Below, one piece after another: positions 1 through 7,762 of a stretch of 35,271 nucleotides of DNA (its first letter is position 1; the number at the start of each line of letters is the position of its first letter). The stretch spans positions 1 through 35,271 of the forward strand of contig CAZXYA010000023.1 of NCBI GenBank assembly GCA_964644655.1, written 5' to 3'. Below the pieces are notes generated by a model. It saw only the letters and a program-made list of their open reading frames with translations, was not told the origin of the DNA and searched no databases. The DNA is from JAFMDF01 sp964644655 (lineage in GTDB: Bacteria > Bacteroidota > Bacteroidia > Chitinophagales > Saprospiraceae). The translations under genes were made by a program, and so were the position numbers.

Positions 1-63
1 TCGGCCCTTCAAATCTATTCTGTGGGTAATCAATAGAACTTCAAGTTCTGGAAGCTCTTTCAT
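1..63 (-). CDS. Fpg/Nei-like DNA glycosylase, N-terminal fragment
   Basis: Only the first 21 codons are inside the window; the gene runs off the left edge. The peptide begins MKELPELEVL and ends HRIDLKGR, which matches the amino terminus of the formamidopyrimidine-DNA glycosylase/endonuclease VIII family (canonical MPELPEVE). Members excise oxidised bases, using the proline exposed after Met removal as nucleophile. Here that residue is Lys, while the following Glu and the LPE core are kept. An in-frame TAA lies four codons upstream of the ATG, so this is the first possible ATG. The start is 18 bp from the divergent esterase start. Family call is from a very short match; it could be a non-catalytic paralogue. 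Confidence 0.55.
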   Translation of the reverse strand, partial: MKELPELEVLLITHRIDLKGR

Positions 64-81
64 TATAGACTTTTAATTTTT

Positions 82-1056
82 ATGAAAAAATGGCTTAAAA
101 TAATAGGAGGTATAGCGCTAGTACTTTTCCTAATAGCAGCGATTCTACGACAAATCTACCTAACCCCAAATTACGTACCCGAACCAACTTTATCTGGCCA
201 ACTAAGCGAAACAACCATCCAAAGCGGTGGCGAAGCAAGAACCTTTCATTGGTACGCACCAAAAAATATCAAAGGCAATACCCTGATTTTTGTCCTGCAT
301 GGTTCTACTGGTGACGGTATAGGTGTAAGAGAACAGACCGCTTATGAGTTTGATAAATTAGCAGATGAGGAAGGGGTTGTAGTGGTCTACCCTACAGGTT
401 ATTTTAACCATTGGAATGATTGCCGAGGAAGTGCGGATTATAAAGCCAATACAGCTAATATTGATGATATTGCCTTTCTAAAAGCGATAGAAGCAGCGCT
501 TAGTAAAACCTTAAATCACTCCTTCAATTATCGCTTTGCTACAGGACATTCTAATGGCGGGCATTTTTGTTATAAATTAGCTTTAGAAGCACCCGATTGG
601 ATTGATGGGATAGCAGCGATTTCTGCTAATTTGCCAGTTGATGCTAATTTAGATTGTACCAAAAAAGGACAATTTGTACCTGTTTTAATCATCAATGGAA
701 CAAGTGACCCTGTGAATCCTTATGACGGTGGTTTGGTGTCTATTTTAGGGAATGATTCTAGAGGTACGGTGTTATCTACAGATGAAACCATTGCTTATTG
801 GACTGGCTTGGACACTTGTCAACTAACTGCGAATAAACAAGTATTGGCAGATAAAATAAAAGAGGATAATGCTACGGTTGAACAAACCATTTGGCAATGT
901 AATGGAGCAACAAAAGCGATGGTTTATAAAATGATTGGCGCAGGACATACCATTCCTCATCCAAAAAATATTATGCCTAAAATAATGGGCGCAACGAATC
1001 AAGATATAAATGCAGCTACTGAAATTTGGTCATTTTTTAAATTGCAAAGAACTTAA
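82..1056 (+). CDS. PHB depolymerase/feruloyl-esterase-like alpha/beta hydrolase
   Basis: Probable exported or membrane-anchored serine esterase of the polyhydroxybutyrate depolymerase (LpqC-like) group, 324 aa. Residues 5-25 form a hydrophobic signal anchor after MKKWLK. The oxyanion region is FVLHGSTGDG (70-79), the nucleophile elbow is GHSNGG with Ser157, the acid is probably Asp209 in NGTSDPVNPYDGG, and the base is His289 in GAGHTIPHP. Cys114, Cys163, Cys192, Cys246 and Cys273 could form disulfides, consistent with action outside the cytoplasm. Substrate cannot be read from sequence; an aromatic or polyester ester is typical for the family. It is transcribed divergently from the Fpg-like gene. 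Confidence 0.8.
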   Translation: MKKWLKIIGGIALVLFLIAAILRQIYLTPNYVPEPTLSGQLSETTIQSGGEARTFHWYAPKNIKGNTLIFVLHGSTGDGIGVREQTAYEFDKLADEEGVVVVYPTGYFNHWNDCRGSADYKANTANIDDIAFLKAIEAALSKTLNHSFNYRFATGHSNGGHFCYKLALEAPDWIDGIAAISANLPVDANLDCTKKGQFVPVLIINGTSDPVNPYDGGLVSILGNDSRGTVLSTDETIAYWTGLDTCQLTANKQVLADKIKEDNATVEQTIWQCNGATKAMVYKMIGAGHTIPHPKNIMPKIMGATNQDINAATEIWSFFKLQRT

Positions 1057-1080
1057 ATAGGCAAACCCAACAAGTGACGG

Positions 1081-1106
1081 AAATGCTATTACAGCAGGCA
1101 TTTTTT
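1081..1106 (+). terminator. weak intrinsic terminator after the esterase gene
   Basis: Arms aaatgc (1081-1086) and gcattt (1098-1103) with a T-run 1101-1106, 25 bp after the stop codon. The stem is short, so this is only a possible terminator. Confidence 0.35.
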
Positions 1107-1250
1107 AAGCAATCTTATCCGCATTAGGAATCAATTAAAATTAAAATGCAAATTAAAATTAAAAAACGTTCTGTCAATCAATAGATTATAACTTCAAATT
1201 TGTAAATTTATTTTTTCAGCATTGCTTATCCGAAAAGATAGGATAAAATA

Positions 1251-1320
1251 AAAATCCGTTGGGAATCAGTAATCCGTTGGGAAGAAAATTACCCAACAGA
1301 TTAGTAGCCCAACGGATTTT
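1251..1320. repeat. nested double inverted repeat with 'aatccgttggg' arms; probable terminator
   Basis: Outer arms aaaatccgttggg (1251-1263) and cccaacggatttt (1308-1320) are perfectly complementary. Inside them lies a second pair, aatccgttggg (1271-1281) and cccaacagatt (1292-1302), with one mismatch. The same word therefore occurs twice direct and twice inverted. Read on the minus strand it is followed by a T-rich tract and lies 56 bp beyond the carbonic anhydrase stop, so it could terminate that gene. A degenerate second copy lies near 10610. Confidence 0.75.
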
Positions 1321-1375
1321 AAGTAAAAAATAACCATGTTATCCGCTATCTTATGTCGATAATTGAAAAATTAGG

Positions 1376-1942
1376 TTACAAGAAATCCACCTTCCCACCA
1401 TCTAAATTATAATAAGCAGCTACAATTTCTACATCTCCTGAATCTACTGCATTCTTAATAATAGCAGACCGATTTTTCAATTCTTCTACGGTCATTTCCG
1501 CATTTTTCTTTACAATACTGGTAATGGAAGCGCCATCCTCAGAAGCGGCAATAGCAGGCGTAATATGAGACAATAAATGATTGATGTTATAGCCATTATC
1601 TCCACCAGCTACGGCTGCTGTAACGGCACCACAACTTTCGTGACCCATCACCACAATTACTTTAGTACCACAATGTGCCACGGCATATTCGATACTACCA
1701 ATGGAAGAACTGTTCGCTACATTTCCAGCGACTCTTACGGTAAATAATTCGCCTAAACCAGAATCGAATGCCAATTCAGGTACGACTCTACTATCGGCAC
1801 AACTTAGTACTATCGCATAAGGTGCTTGTCCACCAACTAGGTCATTTCTTCTAGAACTGTTTTGTAATTTTCCATCTAAGGAGTCTGCTACGAATCTAGC
1901 GTTGCCAGCCTTTAATCGTTGGATTACTTGTTGATTTGTCAT
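1376..1942 (-). CDS. beta-class carbonic anhydrase
   Basis: Zinc enzyme interconverting CO2 and bicarbonate, 188 aa, a normal length for the beta class. Zinc ligands are visible as Cys48 in CADSRVVPE and His101/Cys104 in GHESCGAV; Asp50 and Arg52 form the conserved catalytic dyad. No signal peptide, so it is cytoplasmic. It is a single-gene unit with a recognisable promoter upstream and the hairpin at 1251-1320 downstream. Bacterial beta-carbonic anhydrases supply bicarbonate for carboxylases and pH balance; nothing in the neighbourhood points to a special role. Confidence 0.93.
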   Translation of the reverse strand: MTNQQVIQRLKAGNARFVADSLDGKLQNSSRRNDLVGGQAPYAIVLSCADSRVVPELAFDSGLGELFTVRVAGNVANSSSIGSIEYAVAHCGTKVIVVMGHESCGAVTAAVAGGDNGYNINHLLSHITPAIAASEDGASITSIVKKNAEMTVEELKNRSAIIKNAVDSGDVEIVAAYYNLDGGKVDFL

Positions 1943-1988
1943 ATTCAGTAATAATTTTTTAGTTTAATTATATTTTTACTACAAACTT

Positions 1989-2018
1989 TAAAAGTAATAC
2001 TTTTGTTTAAGATATCAA
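1989..2018 (-). promoter_or_regulatory. Bacteroidota-type promoter of the carbonic anhydrase gene
   Basis: On the minus strand a TTG (2018-2016) is followed after exactly 19 nt by TACTTTTA (1996-1989), seven of eight matches to the Bacteroidota -7 consensus TAnnTTTG. The start codon at 1942 would lie about 40 nt downstream of transcription start. Confidence 0.45.
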
Positions 2019-2079
2019 GAGGAAATTTACAATAATTCTAATAAAGCCCTTTCAATTACTTCATCATTCATCATTTCAC

Positions 2080-3675
2080 TCAATTCTTCTTTTTCCTTAG
2101 CTTTCTTTTTAATCCTTGCAACTTAACCCCTTTAGCCTCTGCCGTGCGCAACATATGAATTGCTTCATCAGGTTTATTTTCCTCATTAAGTGCTTCTATC
2201 AAAGTTTCATAAGCTTTTTCATTAGCATTGTTTAAGGCAATTACTCGATTAGCATCTTCAATTGCTGCGGCATGATTTCCTAAACTTTCATTAGCTGCTG
2301 CTCTATTATTTAAAGCAGTAATGGCATTCTTATTTACTTTTAATTCGGTGGTTGCTTCATCAATAATGAGTTGTTTTTCTTTTTTCCTTTTTTCTAATAA
2401 CTCAACCCTTTTTTGAAGATGTTGTTTTTTAGGCGAAACAATACGGGCCCTATCTAAATCTTTTTCGGCTTTTTCTAAGTCTTCTTTTTTAAGGTAGGCA
2501 CTTGCTCTTAGAAGGAGGGCATCCGCATCATTTGGCGTTTTTTCCAATTGGACGGTAATATCTTCCACCGCTTGATCATAATTCCCTTCTTGGTACATAA
2601 TGACTCCTCGGTTATTTCGAGCAAAACCATAATCAGGATGTACTTTTAAAATATTATTATAGACTTCTCCTGCTGCATGATTATCTCCCGTTTCGATATA
2701 ACAATTGGCCAAAGTCATTTGATTGAGCAAAAAGGCAGCGGTATCGGTAGGTGAGGGAGTCGCTCTTTTTAGTGGTTCAATAGCTGCTTGTGGTTGCCCT
2801 GATAATTCTGCAATTAAGCCAAAATAATTATCAATCACTTTTTCAATATCTTGCGTTATAGTCCCTTGGGTTTCAATATTAGACATCGCAAAAACGGTAT
2901 CTATCTGGTCATCACTTTCTAATTTTAATTTTTGAAAACCAAAGCGGTCTCGACTACCCAAATATTTAAAATCCGTAGAAATAATGGTGCCGTTATTCGT
3001 CTTTTCCCAAATTCCCCAAATCACCATTTGCGCCCCACAATTACCCCCTGCGTACATGGCTTCTGTTTGGCCAGGCGTATCGTGATTATCAAAATAATCG
3101 TTATCTATTTCAATACTGGTATTTAGTTTTTCTTTAGCAGATTTATCGGTTAAGCGTCTTTTAATCGTAATATGAGGCGTCAATTCATTTTTTACATTAG
3201 GCTGAAAGGGCAATAATAAGACGTTAAATTCTGCGTTTTTTTGGAAAGTAGGACAGGTGATGCCCGTTGGGGGAATAGCTTTTTGGGTAGTATAAATCCA
3301 AAAGCCTATACCAACCGCCAAGACTACTAAAATACTCGCCAAGATAGACCAAATTCTTTTTTGCCAGACATTAGGACGCATTGCTGGCTCATAATGGGAG
3401 AGGTCGAAATCATCATTTTCTACATCTGCGACTAATTGTAAAACCGTTCTATTGACACTATTATAAATAAAAGTAGTGTCTTCTCTATCAATCAAACCCT
3501 GATTGAAGTCTTGTTCGGCTCTTTCATATTTTGCTTGTGCCAATCGAGCGACTTTACTCATCGCTCTATATTGTCGATTGTTTTCCAGAAAAGGAACCAA
3601 CTCCGCTAATGCCCTAGGCGTATCTGCTTGGGTAATAGCTGCTTTAATATTTTTTATAATTTCCTGTTTACTCAT
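2080..3675 (-). CDS. EAD11-like domain, membrane segment and TPR-repeat protein
   Basis: A 531-residue protein with three parts. Residues 1-92 (begins MSKQEIIKNIKAAI, later YERAEQDFNQGLIDRED and NRTVLQLVADVEND) resemble effector-associated domain 11, a small helical adaptor used for homotypic pairing in NTPase-linked conflict systems. Residues 108-130 are one transmembrane helix. A soluble unnamed domain (about 145-290, with LLLPFQPN and GGNCGAQMVIWGIWEK) follows, then TPR-type helical repeats (about 310-520). It should place the adaptor in the cytoplasm and the TPRs outside. No partner carrying a matching adaptor is in the window. The last residues turn abruptly basic (LKRKLRKKKN); a -1 shift would give a different acidic tail. 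EAD assignment is by eye. Confidence 0.7.
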   Translation of the reverse strand: MSKQEIIKNIKAAITQADTPRALAELVPFLENNRQYRAMSKVARLAQAKYERAEQDFNQGLIDREDTTFIYNSVNRTVLQLVADVENDDFDLSHYEPAMRPNVWQKRIWSILASILVVLAVGIGFWIYTTQKAIPPTGITCPTFQKNAEFNVLLLPFQPNVKNELTPHITIKRRLTDKSAKEKLNTSIEIDNDYFDNHDTPGQTEAMYAGGNCGAQMVIWGIWEKTNNGTIISTDFKYLGSRDRFGFQKLKLESDDQIDTVFAMSNIETQGTITQDIEKVIDNYFGLIAELSGQPQAAIEPLKRATPSPTDTAAFLLNQMTLANCYIETGDNHAAGEVYNNILKVHPDYGFARNNRGVIMYQEGNYDQAVEDITVQLEKTPNDADALLLRASAYLKKEDLEKAEKDLDRARIVSPKKQHLQKRVELLEKRKKEKQLIIDEATTELKVNKNAITALNNRAAANESLGNHAAAIEDANRVIALNNANEKAYETLIEALNEENKPDEAIHMLRTAEAKGVKLQGLKRKLRKKKN

Positions 3676-3788
3676 TGTTGTTTAATCATTAACCTCGATA
3701 TTAATCCACCGAAAGTTAATGTATAAACAGCATTTATCCTATCCACAGTTCATTTTTGGATATATTTTAGTTTTTATTAACTATTACT

Positions 3789-3826
3789 AAAAAAGCTATG
3801 CTCAATTATTTGAACATAGCTTTTTA
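3789..3826. terminator. bidirectional intrinsic terminator
   Basis: aaaagctatg (3791-3800) pairs with catagctttt (3815-3824), flanked by A and T runs on both sides. It lies 21 bp past the stop of the minus-strand TonB-C-like gene and is its natural terminator. Confidence 0.8.
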
Positions 3827-3846
3827 AAAGTACTGGTTATTTTTGT

Positions 3847-4326
3847 TTAGTTAACAAAGTATTTTTTACCAACTAAAGGAACATTTAATTGAATAGCTGT
3901 TGCATTTCCTACAGATTTTCCGATAGATTGCTTTTGGTCATAGTCTCTAATCAATTTAGCTACTTTTGCATCAATCTTTTCGCCCATACCTTCCACAATT
4001 GTAATGGTTTCAATTGCACCAGTAGCATCAAAATTAATTTGTGCTTTTACTGTTTTGCCTGCAAGCCCAGCGGTATATTTTGCTCTACCTAAAATCCGTG
4101 GAGTTACATATCTATTGATTTTAGTAATTACTTTCTTTTGCTGTTTAGTTGCTTTAAAATTCGTTAAAACAGTTACTTTTCTTGGGTCGTCAGTCGTGCT
4201 TTTTTGACCTGTTGTCATTGTTTTTTGACTAGTAGATGCATAAGCAACTTGGTCTGTTTGTGCCGTTAATAATTGGGTACTAGAGAAGGTTAATAAGAAG
4301 GCGAATAAAAGCGTTAACTTTTTCAT
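3847..4326 (-). CDS. small secreted protein with TonB C-terminal-like domain
   Basis: A 159-aa exported protein. Residues 1-22 (MKKLTLLFAFLLTFSSTQLLTA) are a signal peptide. A Thr/Ser/Lys-rich linker follows (about 24-60). The rest (about 70-159) has the pattern of a TonB-type carboxy-terminal domain: TPRILGRAKYTAGLAGKTVKA, FDATGAIETITIVEGMG, then a helix and a final strand. Unlike true TonB it has a cleavable signal rather than an anchor and no Pro-rich spacer, so it is probably a periplasmic or surface variant, not an energy transducer. Two palindromes sit just upstream of the start. Confidence 0.65.
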   Translation of the reverse strand: MKKLTLLFAFLLTFSSTQLLTAQTDQVAYASTSQKTMTTGQKSTTDDPRKVTVLTNFKATKQQKKVITKINRYVTPRILGRAKYTAGLAGKTVKAQINFDATGAIETITIVEGMGEKIDAKVAKLIRDYDQKQSIGKSVGNATAIQLNVPLVGKKYFVN

Positions 4327-4349
4327 TTTTAATTAATTTTTTAATTATT

Positions 4350-4377
4350 TTGTCTATACAGACAATGCAATATTGCA
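4350..4377. promoter_or_regulatory. two adjacent perfect palindromes, candidate operator
   Basis: ttgtctatacagacaa (4350-4365; 6-bp arms) is followed directly by tgcaatattgca (4366-4377; perfect 12-bp palindrome). They lie 24-51 bp upstream of the start of the secreted TonB-C-like gene, where a regulator dimer could act. No cognate regulator is identified. Confidence 0.4.
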
Positions 4378-4766
4378 GGTGATTAAATAGTAGTAGAAGC
4401 CTTGAAATCAAAGCTTTTATAAATTCTTTATAGATTGATTTTTATGTTTTGTTATTAGAAGAGATAGTCGGTCGTGAACTAAAAATGACTGGATTTAAAG
4501 TTTAGTTTTGTTAGAACAAATTTCTTGTAATTAATGATAGTCTTCAACTTATAATTTATTGAATTGTACTATTTGAGCGATGAATTGTCAAATAAGAATT
4601 TAAAGCGTAATCAATTAATTGTATAATTATAAATTATATTATTATTCAAAATAAAATATTGTTAAAATTGATTTTAGTTTAAATTAATTGTAAAAATAAT
4701 GTAATAAGATTGTAAATAATTATTTAATTTGGTTCAAAATCTTTAGCTCCAAATAGCGAACTTATT

Positions 4767-4971
4767 ATTTGCTCGGAGTGTGAGACAAATTAGGGGCAAT
4801 CATAATGCGTTGTGTTGATTTCAGAAGACTAATTAGTTCAAAGAGTAAATTTAAATCATTGATTTACTATTCATTAAACCAGAATAAACAATGGCCCTTT
4901 AACTCAAAGTATAACTGAACTTGTATTTCGTATACAAAATGCCCCTAATGTGTCACGCACTCATTTGCTCG
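4767..4971. mobile_element. MITE-like element (4776-4962) with 9-bp target site duplication
   Basis: Imperfect terminal inverted repeats of 23 bp, gagtgtgagacaaattaggg... from 4776 and its counterpart ending ...gtcacgcactc at 4962, match at 20 of 23 positions. They are bounded by identical 9-bp direct repeats atttgctcg at 4767-4775 and 4963-4971, the signature of transposition. The 187-bp interior is AT-rich and has no ORF of note, so it is non-autonomous. No transposase with these ends is in the window; the 9-bp duplication limits the possible parent IS families but does not decide one. Confidence 0.8.
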
Positions 4972-5099
4972 TTACTAAAGAAAGAATAAGATAGCATTCT
5001 TTTTTTGTGTAATTTCGTGAAAATTAAATATATTCTCTCTAAGGGGACAGGCAATAAATAAGGTACCCAAAAATGTGGTTTTAGTTTGTTCTTATACTA

Positions 5100-5245
5100 G
5101 GCATGAAGAAATACATTTCTGAACCGCTTGCGGGCGAGTTGCCAACGGAGTTACTCCAATGGGTAATGAGTATTTTCGTAACGACGCAGAAGGACAAAAT
5201 AAAGTCGCAGAATGGGTAGGTTATATTTTACCCGTTCCCTAAAAC
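5100..5245 (+). other. G+C-richer island with two overlapping short open frames
   Basis: The 4327-5318 interval has no recognisable gene apart from this. Bases 5123-5222 are about half G+C inside a much more AT-rich spacer. One frame gives a 38-aa peptide from ATG 5103 (MKKYISEPLAGELPTELLQW...). Another gives a protein-like tail preceded by a stop (TACGRVANGVTPMGNEYFRN ... ILPVP) ending at 5241. Either a decayed gene end or a dispersed intergenic repeat that happens to be open in two frames. Not identified. Confidence 0.4.
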
Positions 5246-5318
5246 TAATATAAACTTACATTTCTGTTATCCGTAGTAGATTAAAAGTACTTTCATTCGT
5301 TATAAAATACGCCAATAT

Positions 5319-6134
5319 ATGAGCCCTGATTTCACAACTTTAAAAATAGAGCAAAAAGCAAGTATCGCCTTCTTAATCTTAAATCGACCAAAAAAATTAA
5401 ATGCTTTGAGTGGTACTTGTTTAAAGGAATTGGCAGCTGCAGCCCATTGGTTCAATCAACAAAAACATATTCAAGTCGTCATTATTAAAGGCGAAGGACG
5501 GGCTTTTTCTGCTGGGGCTGATATACATGATTTTCCAAATAATCCATCAGAACCAGAAACTTGGATAGAACGTAGAGACAAAGGTCAAATCGGTTTTAGA
5601 ATGACCGAAGCTATTGGAAATATGAATGCTATTACGATCGCCCAAGTACATGGCTTTGCCATCGGTGGTGCTTTTTTGTTGATGTTGGCTTGTGATTTTA
5701 GAATGGTAGCAAAAGATACTTTTTTCTCGATTCCAGAAGTAGATTTAGGCATTCCATTAAGTTGGGGAGGTATTCCCAAATTGGTGAGTGAAATTGGTCC
5801 TGCTCGAACCAAGGAGTTAGTAATGACTTGTCGTCGGTTTGATGCGGAAGAAGGCAAATCATTGGGTTTGGTGAATCAAATAGTCCCAGTAGAACATTTA
5901 GACAAGCATTGTTTTTATTTTGCCCAAAGTTTAGCAAAGAAACCTGCGGTGCCTTTAATGATGACCAAAGAACAAGTTAATGCAGTCGCTAAACATATTG
6001 GTGCAGCTTATGTAGCTTCAGCAGAAGGAGATATGTTGCAGACCGTTTTGAAAGACCCAGAATCTAAGGCGGCGGCAGCGGATTATTTGGCTGCTATAAC
6101 GAAAAAATCTGCGGGTAAAAAGAAGGGAAAGTAA
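5319..6134 (+). CDS. enoyl-CoA hydratase/isomerase (crotonase) family protein
   Basis: Crotonase-fold enzyme of 271 aa acting on acyl-CoA thioesters in fatty-acid or amino-acid catabolism. The oxyanion-hole segments are FSAGADIHDF (63-72) and VHGFAIGGAF (110-119); the motif IPEVDLGIPLSWGG (138-151) carries Glu140, equivalent to Glu164 of rat hydratase. The position equivalent to Glu144 is Leu120 (GGAFLLMLACD), so only one of the two hydratase glutamates remains. That pattern fits delta3,delta2-enoyl-CoA isomerases or other crotonases better than a true hydratase. The Lys/Gly-rich tail (KKSAGKKKGK) is unusual. It stands alone, 121 bp ahead of gatB, which appears to have its own promoter. Confidence 0.85.
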   Translation: MSPDFTTLKIEQKASIAFLILNRPKKLNALSGTCLKELAAAAHWFNQQKHIQVVIIKGEGRAFSAGADIHDFPNNPSEPETWIERRDKGQIGFRMTEAIGNMNAITIAQVHGFAIGGAFLLMLACDFRMVAKDTFFSIPEVDLGIPLSWGGIPKLVSEIGPARTKELVMTCRRFDAEEGKSLGLVNQIVPVEHLDKHCFYFAQSLAKKPAVPLMMTKEQVNAVAKHIGAAYVASAEGDMLQTVLKDPESKAAAADYLAAITKKSAGKKKGK

Positions 6135-6173
6135 GGATATAAAAATAAAAAACACCGAGTTCTTTCTAAAACC

Positions 6174-6204
6174 TTGTACCCTAAAAACTGCTAAGTTACC
6201 TTTA
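6174..6204 (+). promoter_or_regulatory. Bacteroidota-type promoter of gatB
   Basis: TTG at 6174-6176, a 20-nt spacer, then TACCTTTA (6197-6204), seven of eight matches to TAnnTTTG. The gatB ATG is about 50 nt downstream. Confidence 0.5.
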
Positions 6205-6255
6205 CACCCTGTAATTGGATAATCTCTTCAACTCATAACCTCGCAATTAAAAAAA

Positions 6256-7701
6256 ATGTCTGTTTACGATAAATACGAAACTGTTATTGGCTTAGAAGTA
6301 CATGTGCAATTAGGCACTAAGAGTAAAGCTTTTTGTGGGGACGATGCCAGTTTTGGTGCGCCACCGAATACCCATATTAGTACCATTTCTTTGGGACATC
6401 CAGGAACTTTGCCACGATTAAACAAAAAACAAATTGAATATGCGGTAAAATTAGGGGTAGCACTTGGTTCTCGCATCAATCCAACGAATAACTTTGATCG
6501 CAAAAATTACTTTTATGCTGATTTGCCGAAAGGCTATCAAATTACGCAGGATAGAATGCCGATTTGTGTAGGTGGAGGCATGGACGTAACAACTGAAGCA
6601 GGCAAACGACACATTCGGATGCATCATATTCACATGGAAGAAGATGCGGGAAAATCTATTCACGATTTAGCACCAGATGCTTCTTTTATTGATTTAAATC
6701 GAGCGGGGGTTCCTTTATTAGAAGTAGTGACAGAACCAGATTTTAGATCGGCACAAGAAGTGGATGTTTTTATGAATGCGATGCGACAGTTAGTCCGTTA
6801 TTTAGGAGTTTCGGACGGGAATATGCAGGAAGGTTCGTTACGTTGTGATTGTAATGTATCCGTACGATTGAAAGGGGCAGAAAAATATGGTGAACGATGC
6901 GAGATTAAAAATATGAACTCCATGCGTTTTGCTCGGCGAGCGATTGAATTTGAACGAAAACGCCAAGTAGATTTATTAGAAGCGGGTGGAAAAATCGCTC
7001 AACAAACCTTAAATTTTGACCCTGTAACAGGTACGACTTCCCCACTTCGAGATAAAGAAAATGCGCATGATTATCGGTATTTTCCAGAACCAGATTTACC
7101 ACCTGTAGTCATTTCTGAGGAATATCTAGCAAAGATAAAAGCAGGAATGCCTGCTTTGCCTTGGGAATTGCAACAAGCATTTATTGAAAAATATAAATTG
7201 TCTCCCTATAATGCCAAATTATTAACAGAAGAAAAAGGGGTTGCCTTATTTTTTCAACAATTAATCAAGCATACTAAAAATTATAAAGGTGCGGCGAATC
7301 TGGTGATTAATAAAATCAATCCTTGGTTGAGTGAAGAAAAAAAGAGCATTGACGATTTCCCGATTAGCCACCAACAATTAGGTGCCTTGATTCAGTTGAT
7401 TGATGAAGGGAAAGTAAGTAATACGATTGCTTATCAACGAATTTTTCCAGCCTTATTAACAACTAAGAAAATGCCTTTGGAAATTGCTGAAGCCTTAAAT
7501 TTAGTACAATCTTCTGATACCGACTTTTTGGAGAAGTTAGTAGATGAAGTCATCGCCAAGAATCCTGATAAAGTGAAAGCATATCAAAAAGGAAAAAAAG
7601 GGCTGATTGGCTTTTTTATGGGAGCAGTTATGAAGGCTTCTAAAGGAAAGGCAGAGCCGAAGAGTACGAATGCTTTGTTAAGGAAGAAATTGCAAGCATA
7701 A
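6256..7701 (+). CDS. gatB: Asp-tRNA(Asn)/Glu-tRNA(Gln) amidotransferase subunit B
   Basis: GatB, 481 aa, the usual length. In the GatCAB complex it phosphorylates mischarged Glu-tRNA(Gln) or Asp-tRNA(Asn) and receives ammonia from GatA, giving Gln- or Asn-tRNA. Family landmarks are VIGLEVHVQL at 11-20, the zinc-knuckle region with FCGDDASFG near the start and LRCDCNVSVR, the EIKNMNSMRFARRAI helix, and FDPVTGTTSPLRDKENAHDYRYFPEPDLPP. The tail (GKKGLIGFFMGAVMKASKGKA) is the YqeY-like tRNA-binding domain. gatA and gatC are not adjacent, as is common in Bacteroidota. Confidence 0.98.
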   Translation: MSVYDKYETVIGLEVHVQLGTKSKAFCGDDASFGAPPNTHISTISLGHPGTLPRLNKKQIEYAVKLGVALGSRINPTNNFDRKNYFYADLPKGYQITQDRMPICVGGGMDVTTEAGKRHIRMHHIHMEEDAGKSIHDLAPDASFIDLNRAGVPLLEVVTEPDFRSAQEVDVFMNAMRQLVRYLGVSDGNMQEGSLRCDCNVSVRLKGAEKYGERCEIKNMNSMRFARRAIEFERKRQVDLLEAGGKIAQQTLNFDPVTGTTSPLRDKENAHDYRYFPEPDLPPVVISEEYLAKIKAGMPALPWELQQAFIEKYKLSPYNAKLLTEEKGVALFFQQLIKHTKNYKGAANLVINKINPWLSEEKKSIDDFPISHQQLGALIQLIDEGKVSNTIAYQRIFPALLTTKKMPLEIAEALNLVQSSDTDFLEKLVDEVIAKNPDKVKAYQKGKKGLIGFFMGAVMKASKGKAEPKSTNALLRKKLQA

Positions 7702-7762
7702 AAGGTTTGACCACCAACCCGTCATTTCAATTTTTATAAAACCTAACCAATTTAATTATAGT

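Noticed and set aside
42..62. Similar 'aagttctggaagc' words at the left edge, at 34336 and near 35230
   Set aside because: At the left edge it encodes the Fpg-like start, at 34336 it is one arm of a hairpin, and at 35230 it encodes the S9 tail; the shared word is short and looks coincidental.
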